NCBI GenBank assembly: GCA_017542475.1 | Contig: JAFXXD010000016.1 | Location: forward strand, 1-64,000 | Direction: 5' to 3' | DNA: 64,000 nucleotides | DNA from: Ruminococcus sp. | GTDB taxonomy: Bacteria > Bacillota > Clostridia > Oscillospirales > Ruminococcaceae | In this document: positions 24,682 to 33,024 of the stretch, piece by piece | Numbering within the stretch: the first letter of the stretch is position 1 | Layout of the letters: each line of letters begins with the position of its first letter | Translations under genes and position numbers: made by a program | The notes under the pieces: model-generated | Seen by the model: the letters and a program-made list of their open reading frames with translations, nothing else | What the model was told of the DNA's origin: nothing | Database searches by the model: none

Positions 24682-25740
24682 TCACTGCTGGACGTATATT
24701 TCTTCGTTTTCATAGCCATCATAGCCGAAATCGTCGCCGTACCAGCCCTCGCCGCCGTCGCCCTCATCTCCGCCGTAGTCCTGACCGTCGTCCTGCCAGT
24801 CATTGCCGCCGTTGCCGTAGTCCTGCCAGTTGTTGGCTCCACCGTCGTCCTGCGGGGTATAGTCGGGAACGGCTGTCGTTGTGGTAGTGGTCGTATTCAC
24901 GGGTACGCCGTTTTCGTCGGTGACTATCTCGGGAGCCGTCTCCTCCGCGAGCTCGCCGTTCGGGCGGAAGCTGCACTGCTTCGTGCCTACCATCATAAGA
25001 TAGCCCTTCTTGCCTTTGACGCTCTCGTCATCCATTACCTTCTGCGCGAGGTCGAGCTTGTACTCCACATCGTTCCAGTTGCCCATCTTGAAGGGGATAC
25101 CGTTCCTGTAATTCACGGTTATAGAATACTCGTTGGAAAGGTCTATCGACGCGATATTGGTGTTGTCGTCCCTGTCGAAGCGGCTTATCAGCTGCGTGAA
25201 GGCGTCGTACTTGTTCTCGTTCTTCGAGCGCAGTGGCTTGCCTGCCTCGGTATCTGCGGGCTCAAAGCCGTAGATTATCGGCAGATTATCGGTATCGGTG
25301 TAGAAGTCGTTGTCCGCGAGTATCTTGCCCTTGCGGCTGACGAGGAGCACGCCCTTGTCATACTGCACGTTGTACGCGGGTATGCAGCGCGTCACCGTTA
25401 TCCTCAGCGTTGACGGGAAGTCCCTGTCAACGTCCGCTGTCTCGACGTAGAGAAGCGAGTCGAGTATGCGCTGCTCCGCCTTCTTGTAGTCGAGCCTGAG
25501 CAGGTTGTCGCCCGCGTGTATGCCCGAAGCCTCGACTATCTCCATATAGGTATAGGTCTCGGACTCGCCCGAAATGACAATCTCGTCAATGTTGAACAGG
25601 AAGGTGAAGCACATCGTCACGCCCACTGTCAGCACCAGAAGTATGACAACGACCGTATACACGCTCATCATACGCCTCCTGCGGCGCATACGCTTGCCGC
25701 TGTTCTTCCTTTCTATATTGGTTTTTTCGACATCGTTCAT
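24682..25740 (-). CDS. ftsQ: cell division protein FtsQ/DivIB
   Basis: 352 residues. A basic cytoplasmic head (KRMRRRRRMM), one membrane segment (about 26-48) and a POTRA domain starting IDEIVISGESETYTYMEI, then the beta domain. The extracytoplasmic tail after about residue 285 is a Thr run followed by a low-complexity stretch rich in Asp, Gly, Trp and Tyr (NNWQDYGNGGNDWQDDGQD and onward), which is unusual for the family. FtsQ links FtsL/FtsB to the divisome. It follows murA by 21 bp. Confidence 0.9.
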   Translation of the reverse strand: MNDVEKTNIERKNSGKRMRRRRRMMSVYTVVVILLVLTVGVTMCFTFLFNIDEIVISGESETYTYMEIVEASGIHAGDNLLRLDYKKAEQRILDSLLYVETADVDRDFPSTLRITVTRCIPAYNVQYDKGVLLVSRKGKILADNDFYTDTDNLPIIYGFEPADTEAGKPLRSKNENKYDAFTQLISRFDRDDNTNIASIDLSNEYSITVNYRNGIPFKMGNWNDVEYKLDLAQKVMDDESVKGKKGYLMMVGTKQCSFRPNGELAEETAPEIVTDENGVPVNTTTTTTTAVPDYTPQDDGGANNWQDYGNGGNDWQDDGQDYGGDEGDGGEGWYGDDFGYDGYENEEIYVQQ

Positions 25741-25761
25741 ATTAACACCAATCCCTGCCGT

Positions 25762-27021
25762 TCACGCTCTGCGTATCCTTCCGCCGAGCGAGCCGACAGC
25801 CTCCTCAAATTTTTCATATCCCCTGTCTATGTGCGATATCCCGCTGAGACAGGTTGTTCCCTCCGCTGCAAGCGCCGCAGCAGCCATTGCCGCACCGCCG
25901 CGCAGGTCGGTAGCCTCGACGTCCGCGCCGTGGAGCCTTGCTACTCCGCGCACGACCGCGACCTTGCCGAGCACCTCGATATCCGCGCCCATTTTGTTGA
26001 GCGCCGCGGTATGGCGGTATCGGCAGTCGAAGATATTCTCCTCAAAAACGCTCGCGCCGTCAGCTGTGGCGAGTGCCGCCATCAGCACAGCCTGCGCGTC
26101 CGTGGGAAATCCCGGGTGCGGCATAGTGCGTATCCTGTCGCGGACAGCCCTCAGCCTCGCGCCGCTTCTGAGGTATATCCTGTTCTCCGCGGGAAATATC
26201 CGACACCCCGTTTGCTCCAGTACGGAGAGGAATGGCTCCATTTCCGCGGTACAGGTATTTTTCAGTATTATCTCTCCGCCCGCGGCAGCGGTCATGGAGA
26301 GGTAGGTGGCGCCCGCGATACGGTCGGGCATAATGGTATGCTCGCAGCCGCGGAGAGTCTCCACGCCGCTTATCACAATCGTACTTCCGCCGTCGCCCTT
26401 TATATCAGCGCCGCGCTTCCGCAGGAATGAGCAGAGATCGCAGATCTCGGGCTCGCGGGCGGCGTTGTTGACGATAGTTTCGCCCTCTGCGCAGACTGCG
26501 CAGAGGATAATGTTCTCGGTGGCTCCCACCGAAGGGAAGGGCAGATTAATCTTGGCTCCGCGAGCCCTGCCTCCCGTAATGCGGCAGTGAATCCTCCCGC
26601 CGCTGTCGGAAATATCGGCGCCCATTCTTCTCAGCGCCGCAAGGTGCATATCTATCGGGCGCGGACCGAGCTCGCAGCCTCCGGGCGCACTGAACGTGCA
26701 CTCGCCTGTCCTGCCGAGTATCGCGCCGATGAACATAATTGACGAGCGCATCTCGCGCATAAGGTCGTCGGGTATCTCCGTACCCGCCGCGCCGCTCGGG
26801 TCGATGACAGCCGTGCCGTCCGAGACCGTGCATTTGCAGCCGAGACAGCTCAGTATCCTCGACGCGGAGTAGACGTCCGTCAGCGTCGGACAGCTCCTCA
26901 GCAACGACTCGCCCTCTCCGAGCAGAGCCGCCGCCATTATCGGGAGTGCGCTGTTCTTGCTGCCCTGAAGGGTCAGCTCGCCGCTGAGACGGCTGCCTCC
27001 CGTGATGATGAATTTCTGCAT
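25762..27021 (-). CDS. murA: UDP-N-acetylglucosamine 1-carboxyvinyltransferase
   Basis: 419 residues, standard length. Lys in LQGSKNSALPIMAAALL and the catalytic cysteine in PGGCELGPRPIDMHL (the fosfomycin target in E. coli MurA) are present. It transfers enolpyruvate from PEP to UDP-GlcNAc, the first committed step of peptidoglycan synthesis. Firmicutes often have two copies; only one is in the window. GAGG precedes the ATG. A 79-bp gap with a GCGGGA/TCCCGC dyad separates it from the hydrolase gene. Confidence 0.97.
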   Translation of the reverse strand: MQKFIITGGSRLSGELTLQGSKNSALPIMAAALLGEGESLLRSCPTLTDVYSASRILSCLGCKCTVSDGTAVIDPSGAAGTEIPDDLMREMRSSIMFIGAILGRTGECTFSAPGGCELGPRPIDMHLAALRRMGADISDSGGRIHCRITGGRARGAKINLPFPSVGATENIILCAVCAEGETIVNNAAREPEICDLCSFLRKRGADIKGDGGSTIVISGVETLRGCEHTIMPDRIAGATYLSMTAAAGGEIILKNTCTAEMEPFLSVLEQTGCRIFPAENRIYLRSGARLRAVRDRIRTMPHPGFPTDAQAVLMAALATADGASVFEENIFDCRYRHTAALNKMGADIEVLGKVAVVRGVARLHGADVEATDLRGGAAMAAAALAAEGTTCLSGISHIDRGYEKFEEAVGSLGGRIRRA

Positions 27022-27100
27022 GATACCACCTCGCAGCTTTTTGTGTATATTATGCTGTCGGTGGATTTTGCGTTACTTGCGGGATGTTGTCCCGCGTATG

Positions 27101-27967
27101 TTACAGGTTAGCCTGCAGGAATTTGTCAAAGGTGTCTGCCATTTCGTCGGGTATGAAAGCATACATCATATGCCCCTTGTCGGAGAGATGCATCTCGCCT
27201 CCGCACTTCTTTGCGTAATCGATGCCGTTCTGTTTCCATGAAACATTTTTCACGGGCAGCTTCATATCGCTGATGAAGAAGCAGCACGGACATTTCAGAA
27301 GTCCCGTTTTGTCGGTTTTTACAGCGTTATCAATTAAAAGCAAAGCTTCATCAGCGTATTCCTTATGGGCGAGATTTTTATAGAAGTACTCCTTGTAGAC
27401 TGCTTTTTCGTCCTCGGTGAGTTCATTTCCGCTCATAAGTCCTGTGGCATTTTCAAGCTTGTTTTTCATCAGCTTCGTGAGAATACCGCCCTTTGATATC
27501 TTATGGATCAGTTTCTGCTGTTTCTGTATCATGACCCTGCGCTTTTCTTCGGGAAGCTCCCTTGACTGCGCTATTGCCGTATCGGGTACAGCCATATCCA
27601 TGCTCAGGACTGCCTTTACCTCGTCGGGATAGGTATTCGCCCAGTATACAGCCTCTAAGCCCGAATAGGAGTGGGCAGCGAGCACATAAGGCGGCTCAAG
27701 TCTCGCCTTGCGCAGAGCCTCGCGGTCAGCCGCAACGAGGTTCTCTATCGTGCGGGGCTCGCTTGCGCTCTCGCTGAAGCCGTAGCCCGCCTTCTCGATG
27801 ACGGCAATGCGGTACTTCTTCGACATACGCCTGTATATCGGCTTGTATTCGAGCACGGGCAGCGTAACGCCGTTTCCCGCCATAAATACGATGGTAACGG
27901 CTCCCTCGCCCTCGGTGTAGACATTGAGCTTTGTGCCGCCTACCTCAACTAAGTTTTCATAGCTCAT
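27101..27967 (-). CDS. alpha/beta hydrolase in the wall gene cluster
   Basis: 288 residues with the alpha/beta-hydrolase fold: oxyanion segment VFMAGNGVTLP, nucleophile elbow AHSYSG (Ser in a GxSxG variant with Ala first), and a C-terminal LSDKGHMMYAF supplying the histidine. No signal peptide. The substrate is unknown. Its ATG overlaps the murG stop by 4 nt, so it is translationally coupled to murG, an uncommon place for such an enzyme. It uses more AT-rich codons in the middle than its neighbours, which may mean later insertion. Confidence 0.85.
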   Translation of the reverse strand: MSYENLVEVGGTKLNVYTEGEGAVTIVFMAGNGVTLPVLEYKPIYRRMSKKYRIAVIEKAGYGFSESASEPRTIENLVAADREALRKARLEPPYVLAAHSYSGLEAVYWANTYPDEVKAVLSMDMAVPDTAIAQSRELPEEKRRVMIQKQQKLIHKISKGGILTKLMKNKLENATGLMSGNELTEDEKAVYKEYFYKNLAHKEYADEALLLIDNAVKTDKTGLLKCPCCFFISDMKLPVKNVSWKQNGIDYAKKCGGEMHLSDKGHMMYAFIPDEMADTFDKFLQANL

Positions 27968-29100
27968 TTCTTCTCCCCCTTGGCGATGAGCTTGTCAACG
28001 ACCGCAAGTATGCGCTCGTTGGTGTCGGAAAGATGGAGGTCAGCCGCGCTCTGCGACATCACCTCGACCTTGTCGGGCTCGTTGTAAAGGCACTCTATCT
28101 CGGAAATAATTTTCTCGTTCGTGACGTCCTTCTGCTCGATGACCACAGCTGCACCCGCCTTGCCGAGCACCATTGCGTTGTGGTACTGGTGATTACCCGC
28201 GACTATCGGGGACGGTATCAGTATCGACGCCTTGCCCGCCGCTTCGAGCTCCGCGAGCGTGGAAGCTCCCGAGCGGCAGATAACGAGGTCAGCCGCCGCG
28301 AGGCAGACGTCCATATCGTTTATGTATTCGGTAATGCGCAGGCGGTCGCTTTTCAGCGGTATGCCCGCCGCCTCCATAGCCTGCGGGAAGGTGTCCTTAC
28401 CCATGCCGCCGTAGCCGTGGATATGGTTGATGCTGAGCTTGTTGCCGACGTGCCACTTTATCACGGCTTCCATAGTCTCGTTTATGCAGCCCGCACCGAG
28501 ACTTCCGCCGAACGAGAGTATCGTGAAATCGTCATTGAAGCCGAGCTTCTTTCTCGCCTCGGACTTCGACAGCGTGTTGATATTGCTTCTCACGGGAAGT
28601 CCCGTGACGCTGTACTCGAACTTGCTCTTGTCCATAAATTCGAGCGCTTCCTTGACGGTAAGCATTACATAATCGACTTCCTTCGAGAGCAGCCTGTTCG
28701 TTACCCCTGGGTAGGCGTTCTGCTCGTGGATAGCGGTGGGTATGCCCATTCTCGCAGCCTTGCGTATAACGGGACCCGCGGCATATCCGCCCGTGCCTAT
28801 CGCGATATCGGGCTTGAAGCCCTCGATTATAGCCTTGGCTCTCCTGCCCGAAGCCGCAAGATAAGCTACAGCCTTGGCGTTCCTGCCGATGTTCTCGATA
28901 GAGATTCGGCGCTGGAAGCCAGCGACCTTGATAGTCTCCATTTTATAGCCTGCCTGCGGGACGAGCTTCGCCTCCATACCCTTGGGCGTGCCCGCGAAGA
29001 GGAACTCCGTATCGGGGTATTTCGACTTTATGATGTCTGCGATAGCGAGACCCGGGTTGATGTGTCCGCCCGTGCCTCCGCATGAGATAAGAACTCTCAT
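27964..29100 (-). CDS. murG: UDP-GlcNAc:lipid I glycosyltransferase MurG
   Basis: 378 residues. GT28-type fold with GGTGGHINPGLAIAD at the N-terminus, IHEQNAYPG, and the C-terminal donor site SGASTLAELEAAGKASILIP. It adds GlcNAc to lipid I to form lipid II at the inner membrane face. It begins 12 bp after ftsW. Confidence 0.97.
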   Translation of the reverse strand: MRVLISCGGTGGHINPGLAIADIIKSKYPDTEFLFAGTPKGMEAKLVPQAGYKMETIKVAGFQRRISIENIGRNAKAVAYLAASGRRAKAIIEGFKPDIAIGTGGYAAGPVIRKAARMGIPTAIHEQNAYPGVTNRLLSKEVDYVMLTVKEALEFMDKSKFEYSVTGLPVRSNINTLSKSEARKKLGFNDDFTILSFGGSLGAGCINETMEAVIKWHVGNKLSINHIHGYGGMGKDTFPQAMEAAGIPLKSDRLRITEYINDMDVCLAAADLVICRSGASTLAELEAAGKASILIPSPIVAGNHQYHNAMVLGKAGAAVVIEQKDVTNEKIISEIECLYNEPDKVEVMSQSAADLHLSDTNERILAVVDKLIAKGEKK

Positions 29101-29112
29101 ATGACCGCTCCT

Positions 29113-30396
29113 TTATGCGTTTTTGGGTTCGTTGTAGTCTCCGCCGTCCTCGTCAGTCTCGGGGACGGGTACGGGCTCCTCCTTTTCGGGCGGGTAGTAC
29201 CTGTGCTGTGAGATGTTCAGCATTATGCCCATTTCCACGAGCTGCATTACAAGCGCCGTGCCTCCGTAGCTGAAGAACGGCAGCGAGATACCCGTATTGG
29301 GTATGAGGTTGCTGACAACTGCGAGGTTGAGGACGGTCTGTATGCCTATCTGCGTGGTGATTCCGACCGCTATCAGCATACCGAAGCGGTCCTTGCAGCG
29401 GACCGCTATCGAATAGCCTTCAACAATGAGGAGGAAGAATACGATGATTATGGCGAGAGCTCCGACAAAACCTATCTCCTCGCATACTATCGGGAAAACG
29501 AAGTCGTTCTTCGTCTCCGGGAGGTAGAGGTACTTCTGGCGGGAGTTTCCGAGTCCGAGACCGAAAAGTCCGCCCGAGCCTATCGCGATTATGGAGTTTG
29601 CGGTCTGCCACGTTACGTCGAGGACGTCCGAGAAGGGGTCCTTCCACGAAGCGATACGATTCGCAACATAGCTTCCCGGCACCTTTGACTGCCACGATAC
29701 ATAGCCGAAGGCTCCGCACGCCGCAGCAAGTCCGAGTGCCGTGTACTGCTTCCAGTTAGCACCGCCGCAGAGTATCATCGCAATGGCTATGGAGCCGATG
29801 AGCATAATACCCGAGATGTGCTTCTCGAGCGCGATAAGTCCGACATATATGCCGAGGAGCACCGCGTACTTGACAATACCCGTCTTGAATTCGTTCATCT
29901 TTTTGCCGTCGCGCTCCATACTGTAGGCGAAGAAGATTATCATCGCCAGCTTCGCGACCTCTGACGGCTGGAGGTTGATAGGTCCGATGTCTATCCAGCG
30001 TCTTGCTCCCATAGTACCGCCCTCGTCGTTACCCATTACAAGCACCAGCACGAGCAGCACCGCCACCGCAACATAGAAGATTCCCGCGATGTTGAAGTTT
30101 TTCAGCAGCGGGAGCTTTATCGTCTTGAAGTTGTGGTAGTCCATCTTCATAAAGAATATCATCGCCACGAAGCCTATGCCCGCGAATACCGCCTGCTTCT
30201 TGGCGTAGTAGAGACCGTCGCCGTAATCGCTGTACGCCCACGCGTAGCTCGCGGAAGCCATCATCACGAGCCCGACCACGAGCAGTATCATAACGTATGC
30301 GAAGAACGCGACGCTTACGTCGCCCGTTCTGCCGTCTCCGATGAAGAACCGCAGGATACCGCCTCGTCTTTTCACTTTTTTCCTTGTCTGTGCCAT
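29113..30396 (-). CDS. ftsW: SEDS glycosyltransferase FtsW/SpoVE
   Basis: 427 residues with about ten membrane segments. SEDS signatures: RRWIDIGPINLQPSEVAK, the putative catalytic region EKHISGIMLIG, and the C-terminal NTGISLPFFSYGGTALV. It polymerises lipid II glycans together with its cognate class B penicillin-binding protein, most likely the one at 33025. AGGAGG precedes the ATG. The tail is acidic. Confidence 0.95.
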   Translation of the reverse strand: MAQTRKKVKRRGGILRFFIGDGRTGDVSVAFFAYVMILLVVGLVMMASASYAWAYSDYGDGLYYAKKQAVFAGIGFVAMIFFMKMDYHNFKTIKLPLLKNFNIAGIFYVAVAVLLVLVLVMGNDEGGTMGARRWIDIGPINLQPSEVAKLAMIIFFAYSMERDGKKMNEFKTGIVKYAVLLGIYVGLIALEKHISGIMLIGSIAIAMILCGGANWKQYTALGLAAACGAFGYVSWQSKVPGSYVANRIASWKDPFSDVLDVTWQTANSIIAIGSGGLFGLGLGNSRQKYLYLPETKNDFVFPIVCEEIGFVGALAIIIVFFLLIVEGYSIAVRCKDRFGMLIAVGITTQIGIQTVLNLAVVSNLIPNTGISLPFFSYGGTALVMQLVEMGIMLNISQHRYYPPEKEEPVPVPETDEDGGDYNEPKNA

Positions 30397-30424
30397 TGCG
30401 ACCTCCTACAGTCCTGAATGAATG

Positions 30425-31471
30425 TTACTTGAAAACGAGAAGTGTTGCCACACCGAGTACGCCGAAGATGATACCCGCGAGCGAGAAGGTGATAACTATC
30501 TTGTACTCGCTGAAGCCGCTCATCTCGAAGTGGTGGTGTATGGGCGTCATCTTGAAGATACGCTGACCCTGATGGTCTGAGCGCAGCTTCTTCGTGAGCT
30601 TGAAGTAGCTCACCTGTATCATTACCGACAGCGCCTCGATTATGTACACGAGTGCCACCAGCAGGAGAAGCAGGTGCTTGTGAAGGACCAGTCCCACGCC
30701 CGTAACCGCCGCACCGAGGAACATCGAGCCAGTATCGCCCATGAAGCACTTTGCGGGGTTGAGGTTCCATATCAGGAAGCCGAGGCAGCCTCCTGCAAGT
30801 GCCATAGTGAAGCACGAGAGCTCGTTCTCGCGAAGGAAGGCACAGCAGACAGTGAATACCAGCATGACCACGAACGTCACCGAGCCGCACAGTCCGTCAA
30901 CACCGTCCGTGAGGTTCACGGCATTCGTGAGATAGATGATGACGGGTATCATTATGATGTAGTAGAAAAGCCCGAGCGAAGGCGATACCCAGAAGCCGAG
31001 GTCGATACACGTCGAACCGTCGCCGAACTTGAATATCATAAACAGGAAGCCGAGCCCGAACAGTGTCTGGAGAACTATCTTCTGCCACGGTGTAAGACCG
31101 TCGTTGTTCTTGCGGGCGACCTTGGTGTAGTCGTCGATGAAGCCGATAAGTCCGAACAGGAACGAGAACACGATGACGCTCAGCAGTCGGAAGAAGGCGT
31201 TGTGAGTTTCGGGAGCCGTCGTATCAAGTCCGTATCTGATGCGGTATGCCCAGTACCCGCCGACAGCGGTTATCACAGTCGATATGATGAACATAAAGCC
31301 GCCCATCGTGGGAGTTCCCTGCTTCTTGGCGTGCCACTGCGGACCGTCCTCGGTCTTGATGGGCTGACCGAATTTTATCCTGTGCAGGAACGGTACGAGC
31401 CATTTGCCGGATATGCCCGCGATAGCGAACGAGAGCAGAGCAGTGATAAGATTGATTATCCATAAAGACAT
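30425..31471 (-). CDS. mraY: phospho-MurNAc-pentapeptide transferase MraY
   Basis: 348 residues, about ten membrane segments. Catalytic aspartate regions are present: IDDYTKV near 118 and NLTDGVDGL near 200, plus the HHHFE loop near 310. It moves phospho-MurNAc-pentapeptide to undecaprenyl phosphate (lipid I). The gene lies 61 bp after murE; murF and murD, often next to it, are missing from the cluster. Confidence 0.97.
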   Translation of the reverse strand: MSLWIINLITALLSFAIAGISGKWLVPFLHRIKFGQPIKTEDGPQWHAKKQGTPTMGGFMFIISTVITAVGGYWAYRIRYGLDTTAPETHNAFFRLLSVIVFSFLFGLIGFIDDYTKVARKNNDGLTPWQKIVLQTLFGLGFLFMIFKFGDGSTCIDLGFWVSPSLGLFYYIIMIPVIIYLTNAVNLTDGVDGLCGSVTFVVMLVFTVCCAFLRENELSCFTMALAGGCLGFLIWNLNPAKCFMGDTGSMFLGAAVTGVGLVLHKHLLLLLVALVYIIEALSVMIQVSYFKLTKKLRSDHQGQRIFKMTPIHHHFEMSGFSEYKIVITFSLAGIIFGVLGVATLLVFK

Positions 31472-31532
31472 TGATTACAACAACTCCAGTTTGTTTATTA
31501 ATGCGGAATCCCTAATTCCGGATTTGAAACGT

Positions 31533-32975
31533 TTAGTTATTTTCGAGCAGCTTTAAGCCTTCCGCGACTACCTCGCGCTCGTCGAAGTGGATATGCTCCA
31601 TTCCCGCGAGTATCTGATAGTCCTCGTGACCCTTTCCCGCAAGGACGATGATATCGCCCTTCTCGGCGATTTTCAGCGCATGGTAGATAGCCTCGCGGCG
31701 GTCGGTGACCACATCATACGGCACATCAGTGCCCTCCAGCCCGACCAGTATATCCTTTATTATAGCCTCGGGGGCTTCGTTGCGGGGATTGTCGGAGGTC
31801 ACGACCAGCCTGTCGGCGTACATAGCCGCCGCCTTAGCCATTTTCGGACGCTTTGCGGCGTCGCGGTTGCCTCCGCAGCCGAACAGGCAGATAAGCCTGC
31901 CCTCGGTGTATTCCTTTACGCTGCGGAGAATGTTCTCGACAGCGTCGGGAGTGTGGGCGTAGTCGCAGATGACGGTGAAATCGCGCCCTGTTGGTATGAC
32001 CTCGCACCTGCCCTTCACGCCGTTGTAGTTCTCGATAGCATTTATCACCGTCTCGGCGGGGATACCCTCGCGCAGACATACCGCGATGGCAGCTGTAAGG
32101 TTCGAGACATTGAAAAGTCCGGGGATACGTGTTTTCACAAGGCGGGACTTGTCGCCGCAGCAGTACCAGAAGCTGCTGCCTGTGGACTTTATCTTTATGC
32201 CGTCGGCGTAGATGTCGGCGTTCTGCTTCACGCTGAACGACTGCTTCTCGCACGATACCTCGTCATAGAGGCGTCTGCCGTAGTCGTCGTCGATATTGAT
32301 TATCGCCGCGTCGCAGATATCGAACAGGAGCTTCTTGGCTTGGAAGTAGTCCTCCATATCCTTGTGGTAGTCAAGGTGGTCCTGCGTGAGGTTGGTGAAG
32401 ACGGCAGTTCTGAAATGCGACGGACCTATGCGCTTCTGACACAGACCGAAGGAGCTCACCTCCATAACGACGTATTCGCAGCCCGCCTCAGCCATTTTCG
32501 CGAGAACGGACATAAACTCATACGTCAGCGGGGTGGTGTTCTCGGTGTGGAGCACCTCGTCGCCTATCTCGTTCTGTATCGTGCCGATGAGACCCGTTTT
32601 GTGTCCCGCGGACATCAGTATGTGCTTGATGACACTGGTTGTCGTGGTCTTGCCGTTCGTGCCCGTAACTCCGAGAAGCTTCATCTTTCTCTCGGGGTGT
32701 CCGAACCACGCCGCGCATATCTTTCCCCACATCGTGCGGGTATCGTCGGTGAGTATCTGCCTGTCACCGAGCCCGAGGTCGCGCTCGCACACGACAGCCG
32801 CCGCTCCCTTTTCGAGCATTTCCTTCGCGGCATCGTGTCCGTCGAACTTCGCGCCCTGTATGCAGACGAAGAGGCTGTCCTTGCCGACTCGGCGGGTATC
32901 GTCGGTTATCGAGGTTATTTCGGCGTCTCCGACTGCCGTAACCGCGTTGTCCTCTATTATGTCTCTCAGTTTCAT
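31533..32975 (-). CDS. murE: UDP-MurNAc-tripeptide synthetase MurE
   Basis: 480 residues from the ATG at 32975 with GGAGG ten bases upstream; the longer frame upstream lies in the penicillin-binding protein gene. ATP loop GTNGKTTTTSVI near 110, TPLTYEFMS for UDP-MurNAc binding, and DNPRNEAP near 400. DNPR is the motif of enzymes that add meso-diaminopimelate rather than lysine. The wall is therefore probably mDAP type; this is inference from one motif. Confidence 0.96.
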   Translation of the reverse strand: MKLRDIIEDNAVTAVGDAEITSITDDTRRVGKDSLFVCIQGAKFDGHDAAKEMLEKGAAAVVCERDLGLGDRQILTDDTRTMWGKICAAWFGHPERKMKLLGVTGTNGKTTTTSVIKHILMSAGHKTGLIGTIQNEIGDEVLHTENTTPLTYEFMSVLAKMAEAGCEYVVMEVSSFGLCQKRIGPSHFRTAVFTNLTQDHLDYHKDMEDYFQAKKLLFDICDAAIINIDDDYGRRLYDEVSCEKQSFSVKQNADIYADGIKIKSTGSSFWYCCGDKSRLVKTRIPGLFNVSNLTAAIAVCLREGIPAETVINAIENYNGVKGRCEVIPTGRDFTVICDYAHTPDAVENILRSVKEYTEGRLICLFGCGGNRDAAKRPKMAKAAAMYADRLVVTSDNPRNEAPEAIIKDILVGLEGTDVPYDVVTDRREAIYHALKIAEKGDIIVLAGKGHEDYQILAGMEHIHFDEREVVAEGLKLLENN

Positions 32976-33024
32976 TTTCGTACAGCCTCCATTCTTTTGT
33001 TCGTTTATTTCTGTGCGGAGAATA

